64,000 bases of DNA from Phormidesmis priestleyi BC1401 (GTDB lineage: Bacteria; Cyanobacteriota; Cyanobacteriia; Leptolyngbyales; Leptolyngbyaceae), in NCBI RefSeq assembly GCF_001650195.1, contig NZ_LXYR01000018.1, forward strand, positions 1-64,000, read 5' to 3'. The notes beneath the pieces were generated by a model. The model made no database searches. It worked only from the letters and a program-made list of their open reading frames with translations, and was not told the DNA's origin. The translations under genes and the position numbers were made by a program. Shown piece by piece: positions 36,400 to 45,009 of this stretch (position 1 is the first letter of the stretch; each line of letters opens with the position of its first letter).

Positions 36400-37986
36400 A
36401 TGCGCGCACTCCTACTCTATCCCCGCTTTCCTAAAACGATCGAGTCCTATGAGAAGGTTTTGAAGCTAATCAATCGCAAAGCTTCGATGCCTCCATTAGG
36501 GCTGGTCACGGTCGCCGCTATTTTGCCCCAAACCTGGGAATTTAAGCTCGTGGACCACAACGTGCGGGAAGTCACCGAGGCAGAGTGGGATTGGGCAGAA
36601 GTCATAATCATGTCGGCGATGATTGTGCAAAAGCCAGATTTGCTAGCACTGATTAAAGAAGCCAAACAACGGGGCAAATCGGTTGCTGTGGGCGGACCGT
36701 ATCCAACTTCGATTCCTCAAGATTCGTCAGGGGCGGGGGCAGATTATCTAATTTTGGATGAAGGAGAAGTCACGCTGCCTCTATTTGTGAACGCGATCGA
36801 GCGAGGTGAATCTCAAGGCGTGTTTCGATCGGAGGGTGAGCGCCCCGACGTAACGCATACGCCCGTCCCGCGCTATGACCTGCTAGATCTGGATGCCTAC
36901 AATGCAATGTGCGTACAGTTTTCGCGGGGTTGCCCCTTTCAGTGCGAGTTTTGCGACATTATTGTCCTCTACGGACGCAAACCGCGCACCAAGACTCCGC
37001 AGCAGCTTTTGGCAGAGCTTGAATGTCTCTATCAGTTGGGCTGGCGACGATCGATCTTTATGGTCGATGACAACTTTATTGGCAACAAGCGCAACGTCAA
37101 GCTAATGCTGCAAGAACTCCAGGGTTGGATGGCAGAGCGGCAATATCCCTTCACGTTTCTGACCGAAGCCTCGGTCGATTTGGCGCAAGACACCGAGTTG
37201 ATGGACTCAATGGTGGCGTGCAACTTTAAAGCGGTCTTTTTGGGCATCGAAACGCCTGACGAGGAGAGTTTGAAACTCACCAAAAAGTTTCAGAACATGC
37301 GAAGTTCTCTCGTCGATGCAGTGCGCGATATCAATTGCACAGGGTTGAGAGTCACCGCCGGATTTATCATCGGATTCGATGGCGAGAAAAAAGGAGCGGG
37401 CGATCGGATTATCGAATTTGTTGAGCAAACTGCGATTCCGACGACGACGTTTGGCATTCTTCAGGCGCTTCCTGACACGGCACTGTGGCATCGGCTGAAA
37501 AAAGAAGGACGACTGCTCGAAATCTTGGGCGATGGCAGTCAAACGATGCTGATGAATTTTATTCCGACTCGCCCCGTTGAGGAGATTGCTGAGGAATATC
37601 TTCGAGCATTTTGCACCTTATATGAGCCGAAATGTTATCTCGATCGCGTCTATCGATCGTTCCGTCAAATGACTGCGCCGCCGCGATTAGCTCCGAACAA
37701 GTTTCCGGGTTTAATCGAGTTGAAAGCCTTGGCTTATATCGTTTGGCAGCAGGGCATTAAGCGCAACACACGGTTCATGTTTTGGCATCACCTGTTCAGC
37801 ATTCTCAAGCACAATCCAACTGTGTGGGATCAATATCTAACCGTATGTGCTTACGCAGAGCACTTTGTCGAATTTCGCGATCTGGTACGTGAACAAATGG
37901 ATGCTCAACTCACCAAATTTAAAGTAGAGGAAACGAGAAGAGACTTAGAGAAAAAAGACCTGGAGAACGCGTTGATATCGAAGTGA
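36400..37986 (+). CDS. B12-binding-domain radical SAM protein (DUF4070)
   Basis: 528 aa. Residues 1-~135 form a cobalamin-binding-like domain (LVDHNVREV, VAVGGPYPTSIP). The radical SAM core starts with CPFQCEFC (Cys178, Cys182, Cys185) and includes VDDNFIGNKRN. The C-terminus matches DUF4070. Related enzymes include the BchE and hopanoid methylase groups; here the substrate is unknown. It is a common single-copy cyanobacterial gene. Its 3' end is followed by a hairpin repeat. Confidence 0.84.
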   Translation: MRALLLYPRFPKTIESYEKVLKLINRKASMPPLGLVTVAAILPQTWEFKLVDHNVREVTEAEWDWAEVIIMSAMIVQKPDLLALIKEAKQRGKSVAVGGPYPTSIPQDSSGAGADYLILDEGEVTLPLFVNAIERGESQGVFRSEGERPDVTHTPVPRYDLLDLDAYNAMCVQFSRGCPFQCEFCDIIVLYGRKPRTKTPQQLLAELECLYQLGWRRSIFMVDDNFIGNKRNVKLMLQELQGWMAERQYPFTFLTEASVDLAQDTELMDSMVACNFKAVFLGIETPDEESLKLTKKFQNMRSSLVDAVRDINCTGLRVTAGFIIGFDGEKKGAGDRIIEFVEQTAIPTTTFGILQALPDTALWHRLKKEGRLLEILGDGSQTMLMNFIPTRPVEEIAEEYLRAFCTLYEPKCYLDRVYRSFRQMTAPPRLAPNKFPGLIELKALAYIVWQQGIKRNTRFMFWHHLFSILKHNPTVWDQYLTVCAYAEHFVEFRDLVREQMDAQLTKFKVEETRRDLEKKDLENALISK

Positions 37987-38043
37987 TCCTCTAAACCGAA
38001 TTGATTCGTGAATGCGATCGACAATAGATTTACCAACCCCGTA

Positions 38044-38066
38044 GAGACGTTCCGGTGGAACGTCTC
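38044..38066. repeat. Short palindromic repeat, copy 6 (compensated form)
   Basis: Arms GAGACGTTCC and GGAACGTCTC around GGT. Both arms differ from the common form at the paired position (T to C on the left, A to G on the right), so base pairing is kept. It lies between the convergent radical SAM and DUF4142 genes. Confidence 0.8.
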
Positions 38067-38150
38067 ACCGCTTTCACAATAACCCACAATCGACTGTTGC
38101 ATCCAGAGAACTGCCCCTTAGTCAAGCCTCAACAGCGGGAAGTTAGGACT

Positions 38151-38744
38151 TCAACGGGTCATAGCTTGATGTCCAGCAAGAATATTTTCTGCCATTTTGT
38201 AATGCTCCGCCACGATCGGCAATATTTGGGTTGCAAATGCCTTTACGTCACTATCTCGTCCCTGTTTGAGTTCTTTCTGATAGATAGCTTCTGTCTTGGC
38301 ATGTGCCTTAGCCTGCCCGTTCATATACGCCTGATCAAACTGAGTTCCAGATAGCTTTGTTAGTTGAGTCACTAAAGCTGTATTGGCTGCACCGAGAGTA
38401 GTCGGTAGCATGACCCCTTTTCGAGCCGCCAAGGGTTTGAGCTTACTGCTTGACTGCGTGTGATCCCTAATCATCATCTGCGCAAATTGCTTCACTTGAG
38501 AATTGCGAGAGCGCTGGAGGGCTAATTGGCTCGTCTTAATCTCCGTCATGTCACTTTGAGCTGCCTTTTGAACAAACTGTTGGTCGATCGCATTAAGTGA
38601 AGACCGAGTGGCTCGTGTCGAAGCGGACGAACTTTCTCGCATCGAATCGCCTTGAGCTAGAACAGAAGGTGACGAAGATAGAGCCGCAATACTGAGCACA
38701 CAAGCCCCTAGCCAAAAAGAACGACAGAACTGAGTTGATTTCAT
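38151..38744 (-). CDS. Secreted DUF4142 (ferritin-like) protein
   Basis: 197 aa from ATG 38744 (MKSTQFCRSF). Signal peptide with cleavage probably after SVLAQ. The mature part is an all-helical DUF4142 domain: DQQFVQKAAQSDMTEIKTSQLALQRS, VKQFAQMMIRDHTQSSSKL and QILPIVAEHYKMAE. The fold is ferritin-like, but few metal ligands are conserved. DUF4142 proteins are often induced by stress. Single gene, exported. Confidence 0.85.
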   Translation of the reverse strand: MKSTQFCRSFWLGACVLSIAALSSSPSVLAQGDSMRESSSASTRATRSSLNAIDQQFVQKAAQSDMTEIKTSQLALQRSRNSQVKQFAQMMIRDHTQSSSKLKPLAARKGVMLPTTLGAANTALVTQLTKLSGTQFDQAYMNGQAKAHAKTEAIYQKELKQGRDSDVKAFATQILPIVAEHYKMAENILAGHQAMTR

Positions 38745-39068
38745 AGTTGACCTGCTTCTCTGCAAAACTGAATGGGTTGACGACTTTAAGATCAAGTGGG
38801 CAGGGTGAATGCGTTGCTAAAGACAATAACACCTTGCACTGAGTGAACCATCCACCTTAAGAACGGTTCTGATTAGCAAAGCTTTTAAGACCGATCGGTC
38901 ATAGTCGGAGTTTTGCAGGTGTCGTGGTGAGAGATTGCCGCCGACTGATCTGTGAGATGAAGCAACACTTCAGCAGCATCGTAGAGGTCGCAAATCAGCA
39001 CTTGTGTAGAGGTAGAGTCCTCTGTCTATTCCTAATTTAGGACATACGTTGCTCATGATTGAACTACT

Positions 39069-40142
39069 TTGAAACTTACCCTCCCTGTCAATATTCCGAC
39101 TTCTCCTTGGGCGCTTCTGTCAGAGACGCACTTCAAGGTTATCCCATCCGTTCGCGCTTACCTAAAAGACTGGAAACTGCAGGCAAGCCAAATTCCAAAT
39201 TCAGAACTGCGGAAACAAGCGATCGCCAGCCTTGAAGCTAAACAGTTTCACTGTGAAGGGGGCGCGATTTACGGACTACTGGCGAAAAGAGATTGTCGAA
39301 AAGCAATCCGCTTTATTGTGGCTTATCAAACCATTAGTGACTATTTAGATAATTTGTGCGATCGCAGTAGTTCGCTAGACCCCGAAGATTTTCGGGCACT
39401 CCATGAATCTATCCTTCAGGCTTTAACGCCCGGTGCAGAATTGTCTAACTATTACCGATTCCGTGAGGACCAAGACGATGGCGGCTATCTCGAAAGTCTA
39501 GTTAGAACGTGTCAGAACGTTTTAGCTAACGTTCCGAATTACTCAAAAATTGCTCCAACGCTGCACGAGCTGGCAACCTATTACTGTGATTTGCAAGTTC
39601 ACAAGCATGTCAAGGTCGAAGAGCGGATTCCCCGCTTAAAAGCCTGGTTTGCTTTATATCAAGATAAATTTCCTGACCTCAGTTGGTATGAGTTTTCTGC
39701 GTGCGCGGGGTCAACTTTGGGAATTTTTTGTCTCGTTGCTTACTCATTCAATCAGGAGTTTTCTGAAAGCTTCGCAGCCCAGATTAAAAACAGTTATTTC
39801 CCTTGGGTTCAAGGACTGCATATCTTGCTCGATTATTTGATTGACCAAGAGGAAGATCGAGTCAATGGCGACTTAAATTTCTGCTTTTATTATCCAAGCG
39901 AAGATGAGATGACAAAACGATTTCAGCATTTCATCAAAAAAGCCACTGAAAGCGTTTCTCAGCTACCCGATACGCGATTTCATCAGCTCATCAATCAGGC
40001 ACTGTTAGGCGTTTATCTTTCAGACAAAAAGGTAAAGAGACAACAAAATGTTCAGGATGTTGCAAAGCGATTGATTCGATCGGGCGGCAGTCCTGCTGCT
40101 TTCTTCCTTCAAAATCGATTGGTTACGTCGCATTTGGTGTAG
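39069..40142 (+). CDS. DUF2600 (YtpB-like) terpene synthase family protein
   Basis: 357 aa, all helical. Two acidic clusters stand out: DYLDNLCDR (residues 91-99) and LLDYLIDQEEDR (about 248-259), as in YtpB-type tetraprenyl-beta-curcumene synthases that use all-trans tetraprenyl diphosphate. A basic and aromatic N-terminus follows the TTG start at 39069; no ATG in frame gives an adequate N-terminus. It is followed 55 nt later by an FAD-dependent reductase, suggesting a two-gene terpenoid pathway. The actual product is unknown. Confidence 0.76.
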   Translation: MKLTLPVNIPTSPWALLSETHFKVIPSVRAYLKDWKLQASQIPNSELRKQAIASLEAKQFHCEGGAIYGLLAKRDCRKAIRFIVAYQTISDYLDNLCDRSSSLDPEDFRALHESILQALTPGAELSNYYRFREDQDDGGYLESLVRTCQNVLANVPNYSKIAPTLHELATYYCDLQVHKHVKVEERIPRLKAWFALYQDKFPDLSWYEFSACAGSTLGIFCLVAYSFNQEFSESFAAQIKNSYFPWVQGLHILLDYLIDQEEDRVNGDLNFCFYYPSEDEMTKRFQHFIKKATESVSQLPDTRFHQLINQALLGVYLSDKKVKRQQNVQDVAKRLIRSGGSPAAFFLQNRLVTSHLV

Positions 40143-40197
40143 AGAAACAATCTCCGACTTTCACTCAAACTAAATTATTAGACAGGAAACCTCAATT

Positions 40198-41325
40198 ATG
40201 GCTACTATTGCGGTGATAGGTGCAGGACCATCAGGATGTTCGGCAGGATATCATCTCGCCAAAAGTGGACATCAAGTCACCTTAATCGATAAAAATCGTT
40301 TTCCTAGAGACAAAGTATGTGGAGATGGAATTAGTCTTGAGTCTATTCAAGCCTTATCCACGATGGGAATTTATCCCCAAGATCTGAAGAAACTAATCGT
40401 TGATTATGCACCCGTTCATCGGTTTTTTCTAGGAGTTTCAAATCAAATTTCTCATAGTGAAGCGACAAGCTTAGAGGCATACTGCATTCCAAGATTTGTC
40501 TTTGATCAATTACTCTACGAAAAAGCGATTGATGTAGGATGTGTTCCTCTCACTCAAACGATTAGCAAAAAGGATGGGCACCTTCAGACTTTATCTAGAG
40601 AGTTTGATTATCTGATTGATGCCCGTGGTGTGTCTGCGGGAGAGGTGACTGCGATCGCAATTCGCTCTTACTGGAGCTTCGATCGTCAAGACTTATCCGA
40701 AGTAGACCTAACCGAAGCCCAAATCCATTTCGATCATCACTTGGGGGTGAATGGGTACGGTTGGATTTTTCCAGTCGCGACTCAGGGAGAAGTCGTCAAA
40801 TTTAATGTCGGGGTCGGGGTCTGGATGGATGAGTACCAGAAAATCAATACGAATGTGATTCAGTTGTTTAAGGAGTTTATTCAAAGTAACAAACAAACGG
40901 CACATCTATTAAGTAAAGTCCTTCACCAGGAAACTCCTAAAGTGTATCCTCTAGCGACGGCTAAAAAAGGGAATCAAGTTGCAGATGGAAACATTCTTAA
41001 GATTGGAGACGCCGCTAATCTGACTGATCCTTTGACGGGTGAAGGGATTGCCAATGCAGTTCTTAGTGGGCTTTATGCTGCACAAGCGATTAACATGAGC
41101 CGTTCTCCAGAAATGGCAGCAGAGAATTGGCAATATCTCTATGAAGCTCGTTTTGAAGCAGATCTGCGTGCGGGTCTACGAATCAGAGCGTTTAGAAAAT
41201 TCTCGTTTATGAACACGCTGCTGATTCGGGTGATGAAACACAATCCGCGGGTTGCCGCACAGGTGAGTCATGCGGTTGCAGGGTTAGTGCCCTATCACGA
41301 AGTTCTATCTTCTCTAAGATATTAA
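40198..41325 (+). CDS. Geranylgeranyl-reductase-family FAD oxidoreductase
   Basis: 375 aa. N-terminal FAD-binding GAGPSG (residues 7-12) with a downstream acidic IDKNRFPRDKVCGDG motif typical of the geranylgeranyl reductase family, and the second FAD motif GDAANLTDPLTGEGIANAV. It lacks the long extra region of ChlP, so it is a paralogue, not the chlorophyll enzyme. It probably acts on the double bonds of a polyprenyl or terpenoid product of the preceding gene. ATG at 40198. Confidence 0.82.
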   Translation: MATIAVIGAGPSGCSAGYHLAKSGHQVTLIDKNRFPRDKVCGDGISLESIQALSTMGIYPQDLKKLIVDYAPVHRFFLGVSNQISHSEATSLEAYCIPRFVFDQLLYEKAIDVGCVPLTQTISKKDGHLQTLSREFDYLIDARGVSAGEVTAIAIRSYWSFDRQDLSEVDLTEAQIHFDHHLGVNGYGWIFPVATQGEVVKFNVGVGVWMDEYQKINTNVIQLFKEFIQSNKQTAHLLSKVLHQETPKVYPLATAKKGNQVADGNILKIGDAANLTDPLTGEGIANAVLSGLYAAQAINMSRSPEMAAENWQYLYEARFEADLRAGLRIRAFRKFSFMNTLLIRVMKHNPRVAAQVSHAVAGLVPYHEVLSSLRY

Positions 41326-41328
41326 AAG

Positions 41329-41427
41329 CCCACAGCCACGGCATTTATAGGTCTAATTGCCGCGGCGAGTGGTGACATTTTTCTTGACATCTTCACAACC
41401 GCAGTTCGAGTATTGGAGTAGAGATAT
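41329..41427 (-). mobile_element. Decayed IS1-type InsA zinc-finger fragment
   Basis: On the minus strand the frame reads YSNCGCEDVKKNVTTRRGN, stop, TYKCRGCGLL. This is the InsA zinc-ribbon layout CPxCG...KNG...RRGNQxYKCxxCG, with four mutations: C to Y, P to S, G to V and a CAG to TAG nonsense at 41353-41355. Each is a single-base change. Only about 100 bp remain, just after the FAD reductase stop. Confidence 0.6.
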
Positions 41428-41497
41428 CGTTATCTACTTCGCAACCCTCACGTCAGAACGAAATTAGTGGAGTACCAGTTTATGTTTTGGCGGCTCT

Positions 41498-41830
41498 TCA
41501 GTCCCGGTTTGTTGCTTGTTTTCTCCTCGCTGATGCTCTATACCACAGCGAAAAACCAGCAACCGCCATGATTAAAAGCCCTAAAGCATTGAGAAAAGGA
41601 TAAATAAATCCCAACTTCAGAGGACCAAAATTGCCTTTGTGGAGACTAAGTAACCAGTCAAATTGCTCTCCTTGACCTGCCAAGTCTGCGGCTTGATAAA
41701 GCGAGCCAGTTGTCAGGGTGAGAAGGAGAGGCAGGATCACAAAAGGCGCTAAAACATACTTGATATGACGGAGGCGACGGTCTGGGTTTTTTGAAGCAGG
41801 CTGGTTAGCAGGAAGTTGGTTAGATTGCAT
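41498..41830 (-). CDS. PepSY-associated TM-like small membrane protein
   Basis: 110 aa from ATG 41830 (MQSNQLPANQ). Two transmembrane helices are seen (VLAPFVILPLLLTLTTGSLY and IYPFLNALGLLIMAVAGFSLWY). The connecting segment contains LLSLHKGNFGPLKLG. I recognise the pattern of PepSY-associated transmembrane domain proteins (LHKGxFG then PFLNxLGL). It may belong with the PepSY protein at 43168, but I do not see the 22-bp box in front of it. A longer N-terminus to 41977 is doubtful. Confidence 0.6.
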   Translation of the reverse strand: MQSNQLPANQPASKNPDRRLRHIKYVLAPFVILPLLLTLTTGSLYQAADLAGQGEQFDWLLSLHKGNFGPLKLGFIYPFLNALGLLIMAVAGFSLWYRASARRKQATNRD

Positions 41831-42235
41831 CGTTGAGACGTTTGGTTTGGGGATAGGACTAAAAACTGACCTAGAACCGTGTTGAACAAACAGTCCATTC
41901 ACATCGTGCGTCAATTTGAGTATACAGGTTCGATCGTAAAATTGCCCTGAGATGAGCAATAGACAACATTCTTCCAAGGATGGAATTATTGCGCTTGTTC
42001 AGGATTCGTTGCCACACTGTCATTTTAATTCGTGGTCTCATAGCGATCGTACAGTCCTTTAGCTGCTGCCTCGCGGCTTGATCGAGCAGCGCGTGTGCTT
42101 ACTCCATCGGCTTAAACGCCTGGTCTGAGATTTCTATACTGTCGATGTCTGTAATCACCAATGAGGTGGCAGATTCTTAGCATAGTGAAGGCACTCGATC
42201 GCGTTATTAATCTGCGATCTATTCTGCACTTACTC

Positions 42236-42937
42236 TCAAAATTTTAACAATCCGCCCATCTTTTTCTGAGTTTGCAGTTTCAGCAAAGTGATGCAGATCA
42301 TTAGCCAGAGAAAGCCAACAGCATAACCTGCAACAATGTCGGTGAACCAATGAACGCCCAAATAGAGGCGACTGACCCCAATAGCAGTAATTAGAACGAC
42401 TGCGAAACTGTAGATCCAGTGAGATAACTTTGGAAACTCGATCGCCAAAAGATGGGCGAGAAACCCATACAGAACCAAAGATCCCAAGGCATGACCGCTC
42501 GGAAAGCTAAACGACGTTTCAGGAATGAGCGGAGTCCAAAGCTGAGGGCGAGGTTTCGCAAAAAAGAGCTTTAGCCCCTGATTGAGAATGAGTGCGCCTA
42601 GACACGCGATCGTTAGGACTTTTGCCTCAGTTCGCTGCTGTCTCCATAGCAACAGCCCAAAACTCAGAGCAATGATCACGACCACACACTCAGGATCACC
42701 GAATCGAGTTAAGCTCACCATGACTCGATCGAGAACAGGGTTCGTCCACCGATGCACTTCTAGTAAAACGGTGGTATCGAATCCGAAGGCTTCTTTTTCT
42801 AAAACTTCTTGAAACAGCCAACTCAAGCCTAACAAAATGACTAAGCAAGCGAATAGAGCGATCGTACTGATCGCGGTCATTAGAGCTGCAAGAGGTTGGT
42901 TGATTCGACGAATCCAGAAATGAACCAGTTTTTGCAT
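42236..42937 (-). CDS. PAP2-family membrane phosphatase
   Basis: 233 aa from ATG 42937. Six transmembrane helices. All three PAP2 signatures are present: KLFFAKPRP, PSGHALGS and SRLYLGVHWFTDIVAGY, so the histidine nucleophile and supporting Arg and Asp are intact. It would dephosphorylate phosphatidic acid, undecaprenyl pyrophosphate or a similar lipid on the outer side of the membrane. Its promoter carries the 22-bp box shared with two other nearby genes. A TTG at 42949 is an alternative start. Confidence 0.88.
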   Translation of the reverse strand: MQKLVHFWIRRINQPLAALMTAISTIALFACLVILLGLSWLFQEVLEKEAFGFDTTVLLEVHRWTNPVLDRVMVSLTRFGDPECVVVIIALSFGLLLWRQQRTEAKVLTIACLGALILNQGLKLFFAKPRPQLWTPLIPETSFSFPSGHALGSLVLYGFLAHLLAIEFPKLSHWIYSFAVVLITAIGVSRLYLGVHWFTDIVAGYAVGFLWLMICITLLKLQTQKKMGGLLKF

Positions 42938-42966
42938 TTTGAAGGGCAAATTGGGAGAACGATCGC

Positions 42967-43000
42967 AGTATATCCAGTAAAAGTCAAGAACTTGAAAAGA
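42967..43000 (-). promoter_or_regulatory. Response-regulator-type box and -10, PAP2 promoter
   Basis: Minus-strand direct repeat TCTTTTCAAGT (43000-42990) and TCTTGACTTTT (42989-42979), 11 bp each, then 6 nt, then TATACT (42972-42967). The leader to the ATG at 42937 would be about 23 nt. The 14-bp core AAGTTCTTGACTTT is identical to the copies at 43105 and 44090. The box overlaps the expected -35 position, as for class II activation by OmpR/PhoB-type regulators. Confidence 0.65.
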
Positions 43001-43097
43001 TACTCACCTTTTTCATTTCTAGCGATCGCTGGAAATTTTTTGTATCTGAAAGGCAAACCGATTGATTGGGGCAACAACTGGTTTAACCGTGTTCAAA

Positions 43098-43131
43098 TCT
43101 TTCTAAGTTCTTGACTTTCAGTACCTACAGT
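43098..43131 (+). promoter_or_regulatory. Response-regulator-type box and -10, PepSY promoter
   Basis: TCTTTCTAAGT (43098-43108) and TCTTGACTTTC (43109-43119), 6 nt, then TACAGT (43126-43131). The ATG at 43168 would have a leader of about 30 nt. It forms a divergent promoter with the PAP2 box about 100 bp away. Confidence 0.65.
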
Positions 43132-43167
43132 GAAATGGCAAACCCACATAACAATAGATTTCACACC

Positions 43168-43740
43168 ATGAAAACCTCAACCAAACTCATTTTGACTGCT
43201 GCTGCGATCAGCACATTCGGGATGGGTGTTCTAGCCAAGCTAGTGAATGCTACCCAGACCCAATCTCCTGTTGCAGCCATGCCCACTGCTCAAGTCGCAG
43301 AAAGGAGTGACGGAGATGGTGAAGTCAACCCCGCTACAGAAGCGCCGGAAGCTGCTCCCAAGTCTCAACTTCAAGCCAATTCAGCCCAAGTAGAGCCAGC
43401 GAACGGGAGGACTAGCGAAATGAGCGAGGGTGCTAAAGAACAGCAGGAGTCTAAAAAGCTGCAATCTCTTGCCAAAATTACCCCACAGCAGGCACAGCAG
43501 TCTGCTGAAATCGCCGCAAAAGGAAAAGCAACAAGCGTCAATCTAGAAAACGAAAACGGTGACCTGGTTTATGCCGTACTAATCGGACAGAACGAAGTCA
43601 TCGTGGATGCAGGCAACGGTAAAGTTCTCGGTACAACCCCGCCGAACAGTGAGAATAACGAAAAGACCCAGTTCCGCAGCAGCATTCAAGTGTCTCAAGC
43701 GGCTGATGATGGCGATGGCGAAACCAACGACGACGGCTGA
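43168..43740 (+). CDS. Periplasmic PepSY-domain protein
   Basis: 190 aa from ATG 43168 (MKTSTKLILTAAAIS). A hydrophobic signal/anchor segment is followed by a long Ala/Glu/Ser/Pro-rich disordered linker, then a PepSY domain (KITPQQAQQSAEIAAKGKATSVNLENENGDLVYAVLIGQNEVIVDAGNGKVL). The tail is acidic (DDGDGETNDDG), possibly metal-binding. PepSY proteins are commonly paired with OmpR-type two-component systems and often modulate the sensor or a protease. The 5' alternative start at 43111 lies in the promoter box and is rejected. Confidence 0.78.
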   Translation: MKTSTKLILTAAAISTFGMGVLAKLVNATQTQSPVAAMPTAQVAERSDGDGEVNPATEAPEAAPKSQLQANSAQVEPANGRTSEMSEGAKEQQESKKLQSLAKITPQQAQQSAEIAAKGKATSVNLENENGDLVYAVLIGQNEVIVDAGNGKVLGTTPPNSENNEKTQFRSSIQVSQAADDGDGETNDDG

Positions 43741-43902
43741 TTGAAAATGCTGACAACTCAGTCCGCTAAACTGTCTAGCCATTCAGTTCCTCATCAGGGG
43801 CAGATTGAGCTGCTTTGATCTGAAGTTGATTGCCGCACCCTAGTAAAGAGAATTATCCCTTCAATTTCCTTTAGCTGAGGAGGTTGAAGGGATTCTCTAT
43901 TA

Positions 43903-44026
43903 GACCTCCTGCACGAATCCTTTGCCCTCACCCTAGCCCTCTCCATAAGGAGAGGGAACAAGAGGTTCTAGCTCTCCCCAGAGAGAGAAGGGTTGGCGAG
44001 GGCTGTCCAGATTCATGCAGGAGATC
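43903..44026. repeat. MITE-like repeat, variant with CTCCTGCA ends
   Basis: Ends GACCTCCTGCACGAATC (43903-43919) and GATTCATGCAGGAGATC (44010-44026) are inverted with two mismatches. The interior has CCCTCACCCTAGCCCTCTCC, like the interiors of the elements at 2669 and 4815 in the other orientation. It therefore shares the core but has different ends. It lies in the leader region between the PepSY gene and the next promoter box. Confidence 0.6.
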
Positions 44027-44082
44027 TATTGAAAGAAAAGATGAATGGCAGACCCCTTCACAAGATTTGGGGCAGTACCTGG

Positions 44083-44116
44083 TCTTTCCAAGTTCTTGAC
44101 TTTCACCCTTTAGAGT
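44083..44116 (+). promoter_or_regulatory. Response-regulator-type box and -10, COG4705 promoter
   Basis: TCTTTCCAAGT (44083-44093) and TCTTGACTTTC (44094-44104), 6 nt, then TAGAGT (44111-44116). A leader of about 50 nt ends in AGGAGCAACAA before the ATG at 44172. It is the best-matching copy to the fourth box at 46391. Confidence 0.65.
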
Positions 44117-44171
44117 AAAGTCGCAAATTCAATCAAAGTTTAGCAGCCAGACAGCAACCTAGGAGCAACAA

Positions 44172-44927
44172 ATGAACAAACTTCCCCAAATCACTGCATT
44201 CTTCTGGATCATGAAGATCTGTGCAACAACTCTAGGAGAAACGGCAGGAGACCTATTATCGATGACCCTCCAGGTAGGCTATGCAGTCAGTTCTACGATC
44301 CTGATCGGAGTCTTTTTGGCGACGCTTGTGGCTCAACTGGTGTCAAAACGCTATAACCCACTGCTTTATTGGGCTGTGATCCTAGCAACTAGTACAGCAG
44401 GAACAACAATGTCAGATTATATGGATCGCACGCTAGGGCTAGGCTACGCTACCGGGTCGATGATTTTAGTGACCATTCTCTTAGCAATTTTTGCGTTCTG
44501 GCACTTAAGTGTTGGGTCACTCTCGGTTAAAAACGTCAAGACACCCAAAGTTGAGCTACTGTATTGGACTGCCATTCTATTTTCAAATACGTTGGGGACT
44601 GCTTTAGGCGATTTCTTAGCCGATACGTCTGGACTTGGATTTGCAGGCGGGGCATTCCTCATTGCAAGTTTGCTTGCCTTGGTATTAGCAGCGCATTATT
44701 TCTCCAAAATCTCTGGGGTCTTATTGTTCTGGATTGCGTTTGTCCTCACCCGTCCGTTTGGTGCAACACTAGGAGATGTTTTGACCAAATCACACGAAAA
44801 AGGCGGACTTAATTTTGGGACAGTTGGCTCGTCGATCGTCCTTGTATCAATTCTGGGAGTCTGTATTCTATTCACTACTCTAAGGCAGAAAAAACTGACC
44901 GTAGCTGGCAGTTCTAATCATGAATGA
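44172..44927 (+). CDS. COG4705-type multipass membrane protein
   Basis: 251 aa built from four repeats of about 60 aa. Each starts with an aromatic/Lys-rich loop and a glycine-rich helix bearing a T-x-G-D/S-D motif (TTLGETAGDLLS, TAGTTMSDYMD, TLGTALGDFLAD, FGATLGDVLT). About eight transmembrane helices. The family is annotated only as membrane-anchored protein; a transport role is plausible from the internal symmetry and buried acidic residues. It has a strong Shine-Dalgarno and its own copy of the 22-bp box. Confidence 0.8.
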   Translation: MNKLPQITAFFWIMKICATTLGETAGDLLSMTLQVGYAVSSTILIGVFLATLVAQLVSKRYNPLLYWAVILATSTAGTTMSDYMDRTLGLGYATGSMILVTILLAIFAFWHLSVGSLSVKNVKTPKVELLYWTAILFSNTLGTALGDFLADTSGLGFAGGAFLIASLLALVLAAHYFSKISGVLLFWIAFVLTRPFGATLGDVLTKSHEKGGLNFGTVGSSIVLVSILGVCILFTTLRQKKLTVAGSSNHE

Positions 44928-45009
44928 TACTCAGTTCAGTACATTCTCAACAGTTCCAATTTCTACCCAACAAACCGATTGATTTTACCAACACACTGGC
45001 GATGAAGCA

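Noticed and set aside
41978-42235. Minus-strand fragment ending GLYDRYETTN as a gene
   Set aside because: Only about 30 codons without a start or family; possible remnant, but too short to support.
41978-42960. Third promoter box ahead of the PepSY-TM-like gene 41498-41830
   Set aside because: Inspection of 41831-42000 shows no TCTT-N7-TCTT repeat; the gene is not assigned to the regulon.
42896-43114. 72-codon plus-strand frame between PAP2 and PepSY
   Set aside because: It overlaps the PAP2 start on the other strand and both promoter boxes; no motif or ribosome-binding site.
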